64,000 bases of DNA from Chloroflexota bacterium (GTDB lineage Bacteria > Chloroflexota > Anaerolineae > Aggregatilineales > Phototrophicaceae): assembly GCA_026707745.1 (NCBI GenBank), contig JAPOWG010000037.1, forward strand, positions 1 through 64,000. Direction: 5' to 3'. Shown piece after piece: positions 35,045-42,499 of this stretch. The notes under the pieces were generated by a model. That model saw only the letters and a program-made list of their open reading frames with translations, did not search any database and was not told where the DNA came from. Both the position numbers and the translations under genes were made by a program. How positions within the stretch are numbered: the stretch's first letter is position 1; each line of letters opens with the position of its first letter.

Positions 35045-35108
35045 TGATTCTGATATTGGCGGGAGATGGGCGGCAGGAAGCGATACGGCAAGCGCTGGGA
35101 ACCCGGGC

Positions 35109-36272
35109 TTAAAAAAGCTTGAGTTGATGAACCGGCTGTCTGCCATCCAGCAAGACATACTTTGCCAGTTTGTCGGGCGCGCGAATGCCGATCCGCTTCA
35201 AATGGATGAGTTCGCTTAGTTTCCCGCGCCGGCGCGAGCGAATGATCGATTCCGCCCCGACCCTGCCGATGCCCGGCACGCGCATGAGTTGCTCGCGCTC
35301 GGCACGCATGATTTCGATGGGTTGATGCAGCAAGTGCTCATCAGCCCAGGCTTGCTTGGGATCGACATCTGTGCGCAGGTTGCCGTCGCGCAGGAAGGGC
35401 AGTTCTTCGACATCCCAGGTGTAGTCGCGCAATAGAAAACTGGACTGGTACAGGCGAAACTCTCGGATGGCTTCGGTCGCTGGCAGGTTTTCGAAAGGCG
35501 TCCCGGGTACTGGGCCAAAGGCGGAATAATAAACCCGCGCCAGTTTCGCTTGATCGTAAAGCTTGTCCGTCATGGAAAGCAGTTCCAAGTCGGTATCGCC
35601 GACAGCGCCCACCACAAACTGGGTTACGCTGCTAGCCAGCTTCTCATGCGGATTGTCTGCCCGGATCTGCTGTGCCCACTGCAGCATCTGTAGCAATTCC
35701 TCGATGAAGACCTTCTTGGGCGCCAAGTCCGCCAAGCGGGCGCTGGTCGGCGCTTCCAGATTGACCGAGACGCGGTCCGCCAATTGCATGGAACGATAAA
35801 GTTGATCGTATTCGATGCCCGGCATGATCTTGAGGTGGATGTATCCGCCGTAGCGTTGCTTGTTGCGAATGATGTCAGCCGTATCGATGATCTTGTCCTG
35901 CGTGGCGACGGAACCCTTGATGATGCCGGAAGAAAGAAACAAACCGTCGACCTTGCCAGCATGTTCCAAGTTCTCAAAGGCCGATGCCATTTCATCGGGC
36001 GAGAATGTGACTCGCTTTGTCTTTGCCCGTCCAGCGCGGAAAACGCAATAGTTGCAATTGCGCTCGCAAGCGGTCGTCATCATGCTTTTGAGCACGGGTT
36101 TCGGTCCTTTGGGCGTGCTGAGGTTGGCGATGCAGCCGCCCAGATTGAATTCCTGTTTGCGTGCTTTACGGATGCGCTCGGCATGGGGGCGATCACCCGC
36201 GGGTTCATGCAAGGTGACATCGCCCATTTGCGAGAGTTTGGTCAATGTTTCGGAAACAATTCTGCCAGCCAT
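35109..36272 (-). CDS. radical SAM / helix-hairpin-helix putative DNA modification-repair protein
   Basis: This 387-residue protein has the radical SAM cluster Cys69-x3-Cys73-x2-Cys76 (CERNCNYCVF), an AdoMet barrel, and a C-terminal helix-hairpin-helix module VPGIGRVGAESIIRSRRRGKLSELIHLKRIGIRA. The combination matches the putative DNA-modification/repair family usually found next to a UDG-like protein (TIGRFAM rSAM_link_UDG). No such partner is in the window. The HhH suggests direct DNA contact. ATG 36272 is preferred: a -10 box ends only six bases upstream, giving a leaderless mRNA, and the product then begins MAGRIVSETLTKLSQMGDVTLHEPAG. An SOS-like operator lies in its promoter. Confidence 0.88.
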   Translation of the reverse strand: MAGRIVSETLTKLSQMGDVTLHEPAGDRPHAERIRKARKQEFNLGGCIANLSTPKGPKPVLKSMMTTACERNCNYCVFRAGRAKTKRVTFSPDEMASAFENLEHAGKVDGLFLSSGIIKGSVATQDKIIDTADIIRNKQRYGGYIHLKIMPGIEYDQLYRSMQLADRVSVNLEAPTSARLADLAPKKVFIEELLQMLQWAQQIRADNPHEKLASSVTQFVVGAVGDTDLELLSMTDKLYDQAKLARVYYSAFGPVPGTPFENLPATEAIREFRLYQSSFLLRDYTWDVEELPFLRDGNLRTDVDPKQAWADEHLLHQPIEIMRAEREQLMRVPGIGRVGAESIIRSRRRGKLSELIHLKRIGIRAPDKLAKYVLLDGRQPVHQLKLF

Positions 36273-36278
36273 GATGCC

Positions 36279-36307
36279 AGTATACAGAACATTAGTTCTA
36301 ATGTCAA
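36279..36307 (-). promoter_or_regulatory. leaderless promoter with LexA-like operator in the spacer
   Basis: On the minus strand TTGACA (36302-36307), a 17-bp spacer and TATACT (36279-36284) end six bases before the ATG at 36272. Within the spacer AGAAC-N4-GTTCT (36286-36299) is a perfect inverted repeat matching the GAAC-N4-GTTC core of LexA boxes of the Gram-positive type. A repressor there would block RNA polymerase, as for an SOS gene. No lexA is in the window. Confidence 0.7.
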
Positions 36308-36387
36308 GCGCAAATTCTGGGGAATTTATCGATTGGGGAAATTGCAACGGTCTTAAAGCGTTGCAGGTTAAGTCAAAGCTCGACTTA

Positions 36388-37524
36388 TCAGCGATTGCGA
36401 AGCCAGTCAAGGAGGGTTTGCCGAGTGATGATTTGCACCTGTGGGGCCAAGCCCTTGTGAAGGCTGTTATCCCGGTCAAAGCGGACGAGTGGTTCAAACT
36501 GAGCTTTGTCCAGCAGGATGATGAAGTCATAGCCAGGGTAGGCGCTGTCTCTTCCGATCGCCCGGTCTCGTTGGTCCTGTACGAGTTTGGTCGCGATATC
36601 GGTCTGTTGTTTGCTGTTTGAAACCAATGCGATTCCGCGCTGTTCCAATCCGGTGGGCAACTGAAAGAACAGGATATGAGCCGGGGTCGGCGTCCAGGTT
36701 AGTCTTTCGCCCCAGGCAAAACCCAGATCCAACAGATATGCCTTGAAAAGCCAGTTCAGATGTTGAGGACCGGCTTCTTCTAGCTGCTCGTGGCTCAGGG
36801 CGTTGACCCAGGCGTAAAGCTCCGCTTCGCTGATATCGAAATCATCATCCGCGTTTGATTCTTCGACGTCAAGCAACAAAGGTTGCTGGATTCTCAGCCA
36901 GTCCGGAGCTTGATCTTGTATGGCGCTCAAGACGGCAGCGAATACATCGTTGAAACCGGGATTGGCATCAATCTCGACAATGTTTTCGCCTTTGTCGCGC
37001 AGCAATTGAACGGCGGTTTGATATTTGTCTGCGCGCTCGGCCAGGTTCTTCTCAAAGAGTTCGCGGTCCGCCGGACGATTGCGCAGCCGAGCGTAACACT
37101 GGCGCGGGCTGACGTTTAGGAACAAGGTCAGATCGGGCTGGCGCGCGCAGCGATTCAGACCTTCAATATCTTCCATACTCAGTCCGCCGGTCGATTGATA
37201 GACCAACGACGACATCACGTAGCGATCACAGATGACGGTGCGTGGCTCGCTACCGGCCGAGAAAAAAGGCTCAATCACCTGGTCAATATGGTCGGCGCGG
37301 TTAAGCGCGAATGCCAAAGCCAATGACAAGGGGCTGACTTTGATACGCTTGGTGAGGGCATTGCGAATGTACATTCCGGCGGCGGAGGGGTCATGCGGCT
37401 CGTAGGTCAGGGCCACATGATCCTGATGTGTCTGCGACAAAGTTGAGAACAGCTGCCGGGCGATGCCCGTCTTGCCGGCGCCGTCCAGCCCTTCGATTAC
37501 GATGAAGAAATTGTCGCCCGCCAT
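36388..37524 (-). CDS. tmk: thymidylate kinase fused to an uncharacterised C-terminal domain
   Basis: The first about 200 of 378 residues form a dTMP kinase: P-loop EGLDGAGKT (11-19), the DRYVMSSLVYQ region and the RPADRELFE lid segment. The kinase phosphorylates dTMP to dTDP for DNA synthesis. Normal tmk proteins end near here; this one has about 175 more residues. These contain an acidic linker (EESNADDDFDISEAELYAWVNAL) and a second fold with YPGYDFIILLDKAQFEPLVRFDRDN and IITRQTLLDWLRNR. I do not recognise that domain. ATG 37524 is chosen because kinase homology begins at once. Divergent from the amidase gene; downstream is the radical SAM gene. Confidence 0.85.
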   Translation of the reverse strand: MAGDNFFIVIEGLDGAGKTGIARQLFSTLSQTHQDHVALTYEPHDPSAAGMYIRNALTKRIKVSPLSLALAFALNRADHIDQVIEPFFSAGSEPRTVICDRYVMSSLVYQSTGGLSMEDIEGLNRCARQPDLTLFLNVSPRQCYARLRNRPADRELFEKNLAERADKYQTAVQLLRDKGENIVEIDANPGFNDVFAAVLSAIQDQAPDWLRIQQPLLLDVEESNADDDFDISEAELYAWVNALSHEQLEEAGPQHLNWLFKAYLLDLGFAWGERLTWTPTPAHILFFQLPTGLEQRGIALVSNSKQQTDIATKLVQDQRDRAIGRDSAYPGYDFIILLDKAQFEPLVRFDRDNSLHKGLAPQVQIITRQTLLDWLRNR

Positions 37525-37619
37525 CCGCCGTCTCGGTCGCAACGCGTTAAATCGACTCCCTAGCATACCCGCCGCCAGCATGACTGACAAGCGGCGAGGC
37601 AATGCCGCGGAGAAAGCAC

Positions 37620-37625
37620 TATAAT
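37620..37625 (+). promoter_or_regulatory. -10 box giving a probably leaderless amidase mRNA
   Basis: A perfect TATAAT ends five bases before the ATG at 37631, and no ribosome binding site is near. No good -35 box is present at 17 bp. The position implies transcription starts at or next to the initiation codon. Confidence 0.5.
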
Positions 37626-37630
37626 TGCAA

Positions 37631-38470
37631 ATGGTCTTCTTTGGGCGATGGAAAAAATCTGTGCGCAAAGTTCCGCATACGTCAAGTCGAAAACAGTCCC
37701 GGCGTCAATTCCTGAGTCGCATGGCGGCGATGGGTGCGGCAGGGGGCGCTATGGCAGCGGGCGCGTTGATCGCCGGGCTAGGGGCGTCGCGGCCGCAAAT
37801 CGTTATTCTGCCCAACGGCGGGGATTCGCCTGAATTGCAGCCGGAGGATAACCGACCTAGGATCCTCAGTCGGGGTGAGTGGGGCGCCTTGCCTGTAGAT
37901 CACACGGCACGCAACGAATATGGCTTGTACCGGGAGGGCAGCAACCCCTATGGCTGGTACGTTTATCCCGCCTCGCTGCGCGAGAGCTATCAGACCCTGA
38001 TAATCCATCACAGCGCGGTTTATGAGGCTGACGGACCCGCGACACTGATGGAAATACAGCGCCTGCATCGCGATGATCGTGGCTGGGCGGATGTCGGTTA
38101 CCACTTCATGGTGGACAAAGACGGCACAATCTACCAAGGGCGCGACTTGACCGTGCGCGGCGCGCATACCGCCGGATTCAACACGGGTAGCGCCGGCATC
38201 TGTCTCTTGGGCGATTTTCGCTTTGAGGCGCCCTCAAAAGACCAGTCGGATGCGGCGCTGGCTCTCATTCGCTGGCTGGTCGAACTGCTAGATCCGACGC
38301 ATCTGGCCGGGCACCAGCAGTTCAATCCGGCGACGATATGCCCGGGTCCCCTCTTGGCGGCGCAAATGGAAGGACTGGCGCGCGCGGCCGGGTTGCGCTT
38401 CGGCATCGACGGCTATCGGCCGGCTGCAAACGCGGCTGACGGATGCGGATGCTGTACTTGCGTGTTGTAA
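37631..38470 (+). CDS. Tat-exported N-acetylmuramoyl-L-alanine amidase (amidase_2/PGRP type)
   Basis: The 279-residue protein has a twin-arginine signal (SRRQFLSRMAAMGAAGG, followed by a hydrophobic Ala/Gly helix). An amidase_2 domain follows: LSRGEWGA, the zinc His in LIIHHSA, WADVGYHFMVDKDGTIYQGR, the second His in RGAHTAG, GSAGICLLGDF, and LAGHQQFNPATICPG near the C terminus. It cleaves the bond between muramic acid and the stem peptide, a cell-wall hydrolase. The last ten residues, GCGCC-type, hold four cysteines and are unusual. ATG 37631 is preferred over TTG 37625 because TATAAT ends just upstream. Confidence 0.88.
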   Translation: MVFFGRWKKSVRKVPHTSSRKQSRRQFLSRMAAMGAAGGAMAAGALIAGLGASRPQIVILPNGGDSPELQPEDNRPRILSRGEWGALPVDHTARNEYGLYREGSNPYGWYVYPASLRESYQTLIIHHSAVYEADGPATLMEIQRLHRDDRGWADVGYHFMVDKDGTIYQGRDLTVRGAHTAGFNTGSAGICLLGDFRFEAPSKDQSDAALALIRWLVELLDPTHLAGHQQFNPATICPGPLLAAQMEGLARAAGLRFGIDGYRPAANAADGCGCCTCVL

Positions 38471-38519
38471 TTGAGGATATGTCCCGAAGTCACCGCGCGC
38501 GCAGCGGTAACGAGTTGAA

Positions 38520-38549
38520 CTGACTTTTCGCGAGCATCTGTCTTATAAT
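38520..38549 (+). promoter_or_regulatory. promoter of the pterin dehydratase gene
   Basis: CTGACT at 38520-38525 and TATAAT at 38544-38549 with an 18-bp spacer. The ATG at 38594 follows an AAGGGGAAA ribosome binding site. Confidence 0.45.
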
Positions 38550-38593
38550 GTTTGCGATTGACTCCGATAAGAAACGAGCAAGGGGAAAATGAC

Positions 38594-38887
38594 ATGACAA
38601 CTGCCTTGAGCGATGCCGAAATCGACAAGGGACTGGCAGGGTTGAACGACTGGTCCCGCGATGGCGATGTCTTGGTGAAGTCCTTCAAGTTTGACAGTTA
38701 CCTGGCCGGGCTGGCATTCGCAACGACGGTGGGTGTGATCGCGGAGGGATTGAACCATCACCCCGACATGAGTATCGGCTGGCGGCGCGTGACGGTCTCC
38801 TTCACCACGCATGATGCGGGTAACAAGCTGTCGGCGAAGGATTTCGCTGCCGCGAAGGCCATAGACGCGGTGGGGTATCCAAAATAG
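38594..38887 (+). CDS. phhB: 4a-hydroxytetrahydrobiopterin dehydratase
   Basis: This 97-residue protein is typical in length for pterin-4a-carbinolamine dehydratases. The active-site motif is present: Glu51-x3-His55-His56-Pro57 (EGLNHHPDM), then Trp63, and His73 in SFTTHDAG, with Asp74. It would dehydrate 4a-hydroxytetrahydrobiopterin or a related pterin produced by aromatic amino-acid hydroxylases. No hydroxylase is in the window, so the role here may be in molybdopterin or general pterin repair. It has its own promoter and an AAGGGGAAA ribosome binding site. Confidence 0.92.
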   Translation: MTTALSDAEIDKGLAGLNDWSRDGDVLVKSFKFDSYLAGLAFATTVGVIAEGLNHHPDMSIGWRRVTVSFTTHDAGNKLSAKDFAAAKAIDAVGYPK

Positions 38888-38912
38888 CTTGTTACGCCAT
38901 TTTCTGGTAATT

Positions 38913-39512
38913 TCACTGCATTTCTTCCTTGGCTGAACAGGTGGACGGGTATAGGTTTGCGGACGCCTCATTTTGCGCTTGCTCGCGTCGTTCAATCAGA
39001 TTGCGATGGACTTCGTGCGGCTCAACCGCCTTCGCTATGCGCTCAATGTCCGGTTCTTTCTCGAAGATTCTGTTGCCCAGCGAGAGAAGGAATCTGAAGA
39101 CGAGCGTGATGCCAATCCAGATCAGGGCCAACTGCCAGAAGACGATTGCACCGGTTACAAAGCTCAACAGGCTCGCGAAATAGAGCGCTAGCACATAGCG
39201 CGCAAATACGGAATCGAAGGGACCGGGAATACGGACATCGCACTCGATAACCGTGATCAGTTTGTCCAGCTCCCGGATAGTACCCGTGATGACTTTTTTT
39301 GATCGCCAAGTATAGGTCTTCACCAGGATCTCAAAATAAATCGTATCATGCAATTGCTCGCTGGAGATACGATAGCCATGACCCTGTCTAGAAAAGGACC
39401 AGTGATTCTTGAGGCTGTCTTTTATGAGTTCCATCGCCAGATCCATCGGCAGTTTGGTTTCGATGCGGTAAGCATGAGCGGGCTTTTGCTTTACCTTGCT
39501 TCCATCCTTCAT
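38913..39512 (-). CDS. hypothetical membrane protein, two transmembrane helices
   Basis: The 199-residue product has an N-terminal soluble part of about 95 residues with beta-strand character (YRISSEQLHDTIYFEILVKTYTWRSKKVITGTIRELDKLITVIECDVR). Two hydrophobic segments follow (about 107-128, YVLALYFASLLSFVTGAIVFW, and 131-145), with a charged C-terminal tail. A ribosome binding site (AAGGAAAG) precedes the ATG. No family is recognised. It might be a small sensor or anchor at the membrane. Convergent with the pterin dehydratase and divergent from the glycosyltransferase. Confidence 0.65.
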   Translation of the reverse strand: MKDGSKVKQKPAHAYRIETKLPMDLAMELIKDSLKNHWSFSRQGHGYRISSEQLHDTIYFEILVKTYTWRSKKVITGTIRELDKLITVIECDVRIPGPFDSVFARYVLALYFASLLSFVTGAIVFWQLALIWIGITLVFRFLLSLGNRIFEKEPDIERIAKAVEPHEVHRNLIERREQAQNEASANLYPSTCSAKEEMQ

Positions 39513-39569
39513 GAGCTTTCCTTTGACCGTGTCAAGCCGCTACAATTGGCAATATACACCAGGTAGTCA

Positions 39570-40781
39570 TTGACAGAAAGTGACCTGCGGAGACTCGGCT
39601 TGCGACTGCTGCTCTTTAATCTGGCGACTGATGCCAGCGATCCTGTTCTGGGATTCGGCAGCGTCTGGATACGCGAGTTGGCGGGGCATTGCGACGCGAT
39701 CGACGTCATCACCATGTATCGCGGCGTCGTGGATCTGCCAAGCAACGTGCGCGTGTATTCGGCCGGCCGCGAACATGGCTGGAGCAAGGCGAGACGCCTG
39801 GCTACTTTCTATCAAGTTTTGACGAGACTCCTGTCGTCGCGCCGCTATGACGTTTGCTTCGCGCACATGATGCCGCTGTTCGCCGCGCTGGCGGGACCGT
39901 TCCTGAAGGCGCGGGGGGTTCCACTGGTCTTGTGGTACGCGCATCGTCAAGAGACGCGGCAGTTGCGGCTGGGCGCCGCGATGTCCTGGCGCGCGGTGAC
40001 ATCTGTCGCGACCAGCTTTCCCTTTCCGACGGATAAGTTGCGCGTGGTCGGGCAGGGGATCGATACGGACTTCTATTCGCCGGCGGACATCACCCCCACC
40101 CTAAATCCCTGCCCCCAGCAAGAGAGAGGGACTTTTGACCCGGCCAGAGATTTCGATACTCCCTTCCCTCCTGGTGGGAAACATCCCCCGACAGCGGGGG
40201 ACCGAGGGGGCGGGGCTGGGGATGGCGGGAAGCCGCTTATCCTCCAGGTGGCGCGGCTGGCGGCGATCAAACATCAGGCGACGACGATAAGAGCCGCGGC
40301 GGGGAGCGAGGCGCAACTCGTATTCGTCGGGGGCGTGCAGCCCGGCTATCCCGAGGACTATCAGCGCGAACTCGAGGCGCTGTGCGCGGAGCTGGGCGGG
40401 CGCTGTCGCTTTACGGGCGATTTGCCAGCGGCGGGCGTGCGGGACTGGAACCGGCGAGCGACGGTCGCGGTTAATACCAGCCCGGTGGGCCTCTTCGACA
40501 AATCCGCGCTGGAGAGCATGGCCTGCGCGCTGCCGACTGTGGTCTGCAATCCAGCGTTCGCGCCGGTGCTGGGCGAGCAGCGCGATCTGCTGATGATCGA
40601 CGGGCCGGAGGACATGACGGGCTTGCGCGAGCGCCTGGCGCATTTGCTGGCCTTGCCCGAGAGCGAAGTCGAGCGCATCGGTCGGACGCTGCGGGCGGGC
40701 GTCATGCGCGAGCATAGCCTCAAAGCTTTGATCGGGCGCCTGATCTCGGTCTTCGAAAGCGGCGAATTGCCAGCCGAATGA
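39570..40781 (+). CDS. GT4-type glycosyltransferase with an in-frame repeat insertion
   Basis: The 403-residue product is a two-domain GT-B enzyme. The N-terminal half (1-170) has the GFGSVWIRELAGH and VCFAHMMPLFAALAGPFL segments. The C-terminal half begins with GKPLILQVARLAAIKHQATTIRAA and includes the nucleotide-sugar site MACALPTVVCNPAFAPVLGEQRDLLMIDGPEDM. Between them residues about 172-220 (Pro/Gly-rich, NPCPQQERGTFDPARDFDTP, PPTAGDRGGG) derive from a palindromic repeat rather than the fold. The insertion sits in the interdomain linker, where it should be tolerated. The start is TTG 39570 with AGGTAG upstream. Donor and acceptor sugars are unknown. Confidence 0.82.
   Translation: MTESDLRRLGLRLLLFNLATDASDPVLGFGSVWIRELAGHCDAIDVITMYRGVVDLPSNVRVYSAGREHGWSKARRLATFYQVLTRLLSSRRYDVCFAHMMPLFAALAGPFLKARGVPLVLWYAHRQETRQLRLGAAMSWRAVTSVATSFPFPTDKLRVVGQGIDTDFYSPADITPTLNPCPQQERGTFDPARDFDTPFPPGGKHPPTAGDRGGGAGDGGKPLILQVARLAAIKHQATTIRAAAGSEAQLVFVGGVQPGYPEDYQRELEALCAELGGRCRFTGDLPAAGVRDWNRRATVAVNTSPVGLFDKSALESMACALPTVVCNPAFAPVLGEQRDLLMIDGPEDMTGLRERLAHLLALPESEVERIGRTLRAGVMREHSLKALIGRLISVFESGELPAE
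40084..40230 (+). repeat. palindromic GGGGACCGAGGGGG-type repeat inside a glycosyltransferase gene
   Basis: About 147 bp of GC-rich inverted-repeat sequence interrupts the linker of the glycosyltransferase without breaking its frame. The right part (CCCCCGACAGCGGGGGACCG, then GAGGGGGCGGGG) shares GGGGACCGAGGGG with the repeat in the other glycosyltransferase gene at 60524-60592. Confidence 0.65.
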
Positions 40782-40785
40782 CGGG

Positions 40786-41277
40786 CTACCCGGCGTAGCT
40801 CCAGCCCAGTTGCGTCAGCGAGAGTACATCGGGCGGATCGGCCGCTTTCAACACATCGGCGTTGATGGCTTCGCCGACAACGATGTTGTGGTCGCCGCCG
40901 ACATCGACGATCTGCGTCACCTTGCATTCGATATAAGCCGCGGCGCCGGCCAAAACGGGAACGCCGGTCTGCGGCGCGGCGCTGAACTGCGCCTCTGCCA
41001 TCTTTTCGGGCTTCTTGGCGCGTCCGCTGGTGACGCCCATGATGGCGTCTTTGTCGGCTTGCAGGAAGAGGTTCAGCCCGAAGACTTGGCCCGATTCCAC
41101 CAGACCGTGCGAGTAACAGGATTTCTGAATGCCGACAGCGAGCAGGCGCGGTTCATAAGACATCTGCGACACCCAGTTGACAACCATGGCGTTGAGGTCG
41201 TCGCCGCTTTTGGTGGTGAAGGAATAAAAGCCGTAGGGCATCATCTTTAAGGCATCTTTGATCTTGTCGTCAGACAT
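40786..41277 (-). CDS. flavin reductase-like (FMN-binding split barrel) protein
   Basis: The 163-residue protein has the flavin reductase-like pattern: MPYGFYSFTTKSGDDLNAMVVNWVSQMSYEPRLLAVGIQKSCYSHGLVESGQVFGLNLF, followed by FSAAPQTGVPVLAGAAAYIECKVTQIVDVGGDHNIVVGEAI. Such proteins bind FMN and either reduce it with NAD(P)H or use it in redox chemistry; partner monooxygenases are usually encoded elsewhere. AGGAGATAAA sits before the ATG at 41277. It is convergent with the glycosyltransferase, four bases apart. MscL follows on the same strand upstream. Confidence 0.85.
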   Translation of the reverse strand: MSDDKIKDALKMMPYGFYSFTTKSGDDLNAMVVNWVSQMSYEPRLLAVGIQKSCYSHGLVESGQVFGLNLFLQADKDAIMGVTSGRAKKPEKMAEAQFSAAPQTGVPVLAGAAAYIECKVTQIVDVGGDHNIVVGEAINADVLKAADPPDVLSLTQLGWSYAG

Positions 41278-41335
41278 AAGGTTTATCTCCTGAGCGTTAG
41301 AAGTGCCTAGACTATAGCCGATGACGGCTGCCCTG

Positions 41336-41863
41336 TCATGCCTTGTCGAGCTGCGCCGATATTCTCTCCAGCACTGCCAGGATCTTTTCATCCGTGGTTG
41401 GCTCTGGTTCCGGTTCCGGCTCCGGCTCCGGCTCGGGTTCTGGCTCCGGTTCTGGTTCGGGTTCCGGCTCTGGCTCGGGCTCGTCGTCTTCCACGATATC
41501 TTCCACGACGTCTTGCATGTGATTGACGAATTTGACCAGGAAGAAAATGGCGGCGGCGGTGATGAGAAAGTCGATGACGACATTGACAAAGTTGCCGATA
41601 TTGATGGTGGCGACGGTTTCCGCGGCGACTTCGCGGCCGAAGTTGAGAACGTCGAGCGGGATGACCCAGTGGGAAAAGTCGAGCCCGCCGGTGAGCTGGC
41701 CGATGGGCGGCGTGACGACGTCTTTAACGAGCGAGGTGGTGATGCTTTTGAAGGCGGCGCCGATGATGATGCCGACGGCGAGATCGACGACGTTGCCGCG
41801 CATGACGAAGGTCTTGAATTCGGCGCTGACGCTTTGCGCTTGGTTGCGGAGTCCTTGGAACAT
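41336..41863 (-). CDS. mscL: large-conductance mechanosensitive channel with a Glu-Pro repeat tail
   Basis: This 175-residue MscL has the N-terminal amphipathic helix and first pore helix (EFKTFVMRGNVVDLAVGIIIGAAFKSITTSLVKDVVTPPIG). A periplasmic loop follows, then the second helix NVVIDFLITAAAIFFLVKFVN. MscL releases solutes under osmotic downshock. Between the second helix and the cytoplasmic bundle (TTDEKILAVLERISAQLDKA) lies a run of about 14 Glu-Pro dipeptides, so this copy is roughly 30 residues longer than usual. AAGGAGAG precedes the ATG. The Glu-Pro stretch could act as a stiff spacer; its length may vary. Confidence 0.92.
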   Translation of the reverse strand: MFQGLRNQAQSVSAEFKTFVMRGNVVDLAVGIIIGAAFKSITTSLVKDVVTPPIGQLTGGLDFSHWVIPLDVLNFGREVAAETVATINIGNFVNVVIDFLITAAAIFFLVKFVNHMQDVVEDIVEDDEPEPEPEPEPEPEPEPEPEPEPEPEPEPTTDEKILAVLERISAQLDKA

Positions 41864-42499
41864 GATTTGCTCTCCTTGATTGGCGGATGGTTTCATTTTA
41901 CCCTCTCTTTTTTGAACCAAGAGCGCGCAGAGAGCGGTTTTAACCACCGAGGGCACCGAGGACATCGAGGACACCGGGCATTGCTAGTCTGAATACGCAG
42001 TTTGTCCGTCTTCGGGGATCTTGAGGTCGGCGGATTTCGTGAAGGCGCGAGGCGCTTCCAAGATTTCCCCGCACGTCAAGCTCCGGAAGTCAAAGATTGC
42101 CGCCGCGGCAATTGCCGGGGAAAAAGTTTTTTCGGCAGTTTGGCAATCTGGCGACCGTCGTGCAGTTGAAGTGATTCGGTTGTTAAGGCGCGTTTTGTAC
42201 AGGGTAGCGCAGATTGGGGCGCGGGTGGCGACTAAATAGTCGCGTTTTGGGGAATTTGCCACAGCCGCTCGGCGGCAGCGAATTTGGGCTACCGCGCTCA
42301 CACAAAATAATAGACTTGCTCGGCTACCGCAGATCGCGGTTTACTAAAAAAGAGGCACAGAGGATTGCTATTCTGAATGCGGAGTTCGCCTGTATTCGGA
42401 GAGATTTGGCGCGGGTGGGGAAGCTTTGCCGGGCGCGGGTTACGGTGTAGAATATGATGTGAACGAGACGCGGCGCGCGGAAGCTAACGGAGAGACGGC
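41864..42499. other. 636-bp gene-free region with two kinds of repeats
   Basis: There is no credible gene here. It contains a diverged direct repeat (41980-42022 and 42364-42407, sharing ATTGCTA-TCTGAAT and a TTCGGGGA/TTCGGAGA block) and the fifth copy of the TTATTTTGTGTGAGCGCGG repeat at 42264-42357. A TAGAAT at about 42447 may be the -10 of the coiled-coil array promoter. Confidence 0.5.
42264..42357 (-). repeat. dispersed TTATTTTGTGTGAGCGCGG repeat, copy 5
   Basis: On the minus strand: CTCTTTTTTAGTAAACC, then TATTATTTTGTGTGAGCGCGG, then TTCGCTGCCGCCGAGCGGC, in the same order as copies at 9001 and 17577. It lies directly upstream of the micro-gene array. Confidence 0.6.

Noticed and set aside
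41401..41484. Minisatellite unrelated to coding
   Set aside because: The 6-bp repeats are in frame inside mscL and encode Glu-Pro dipeptides.
41321..41992. Plus-strand open frame with Asp/Gly-rich product
   Set aside because: It is antisense to mscL; the MscL frame has clear family motifs.
41984..42301. Minus-strand 105-codon open frame
   Set aside because: It overlaps repeats, lacks a ribosome binding site and resembles nothing known.
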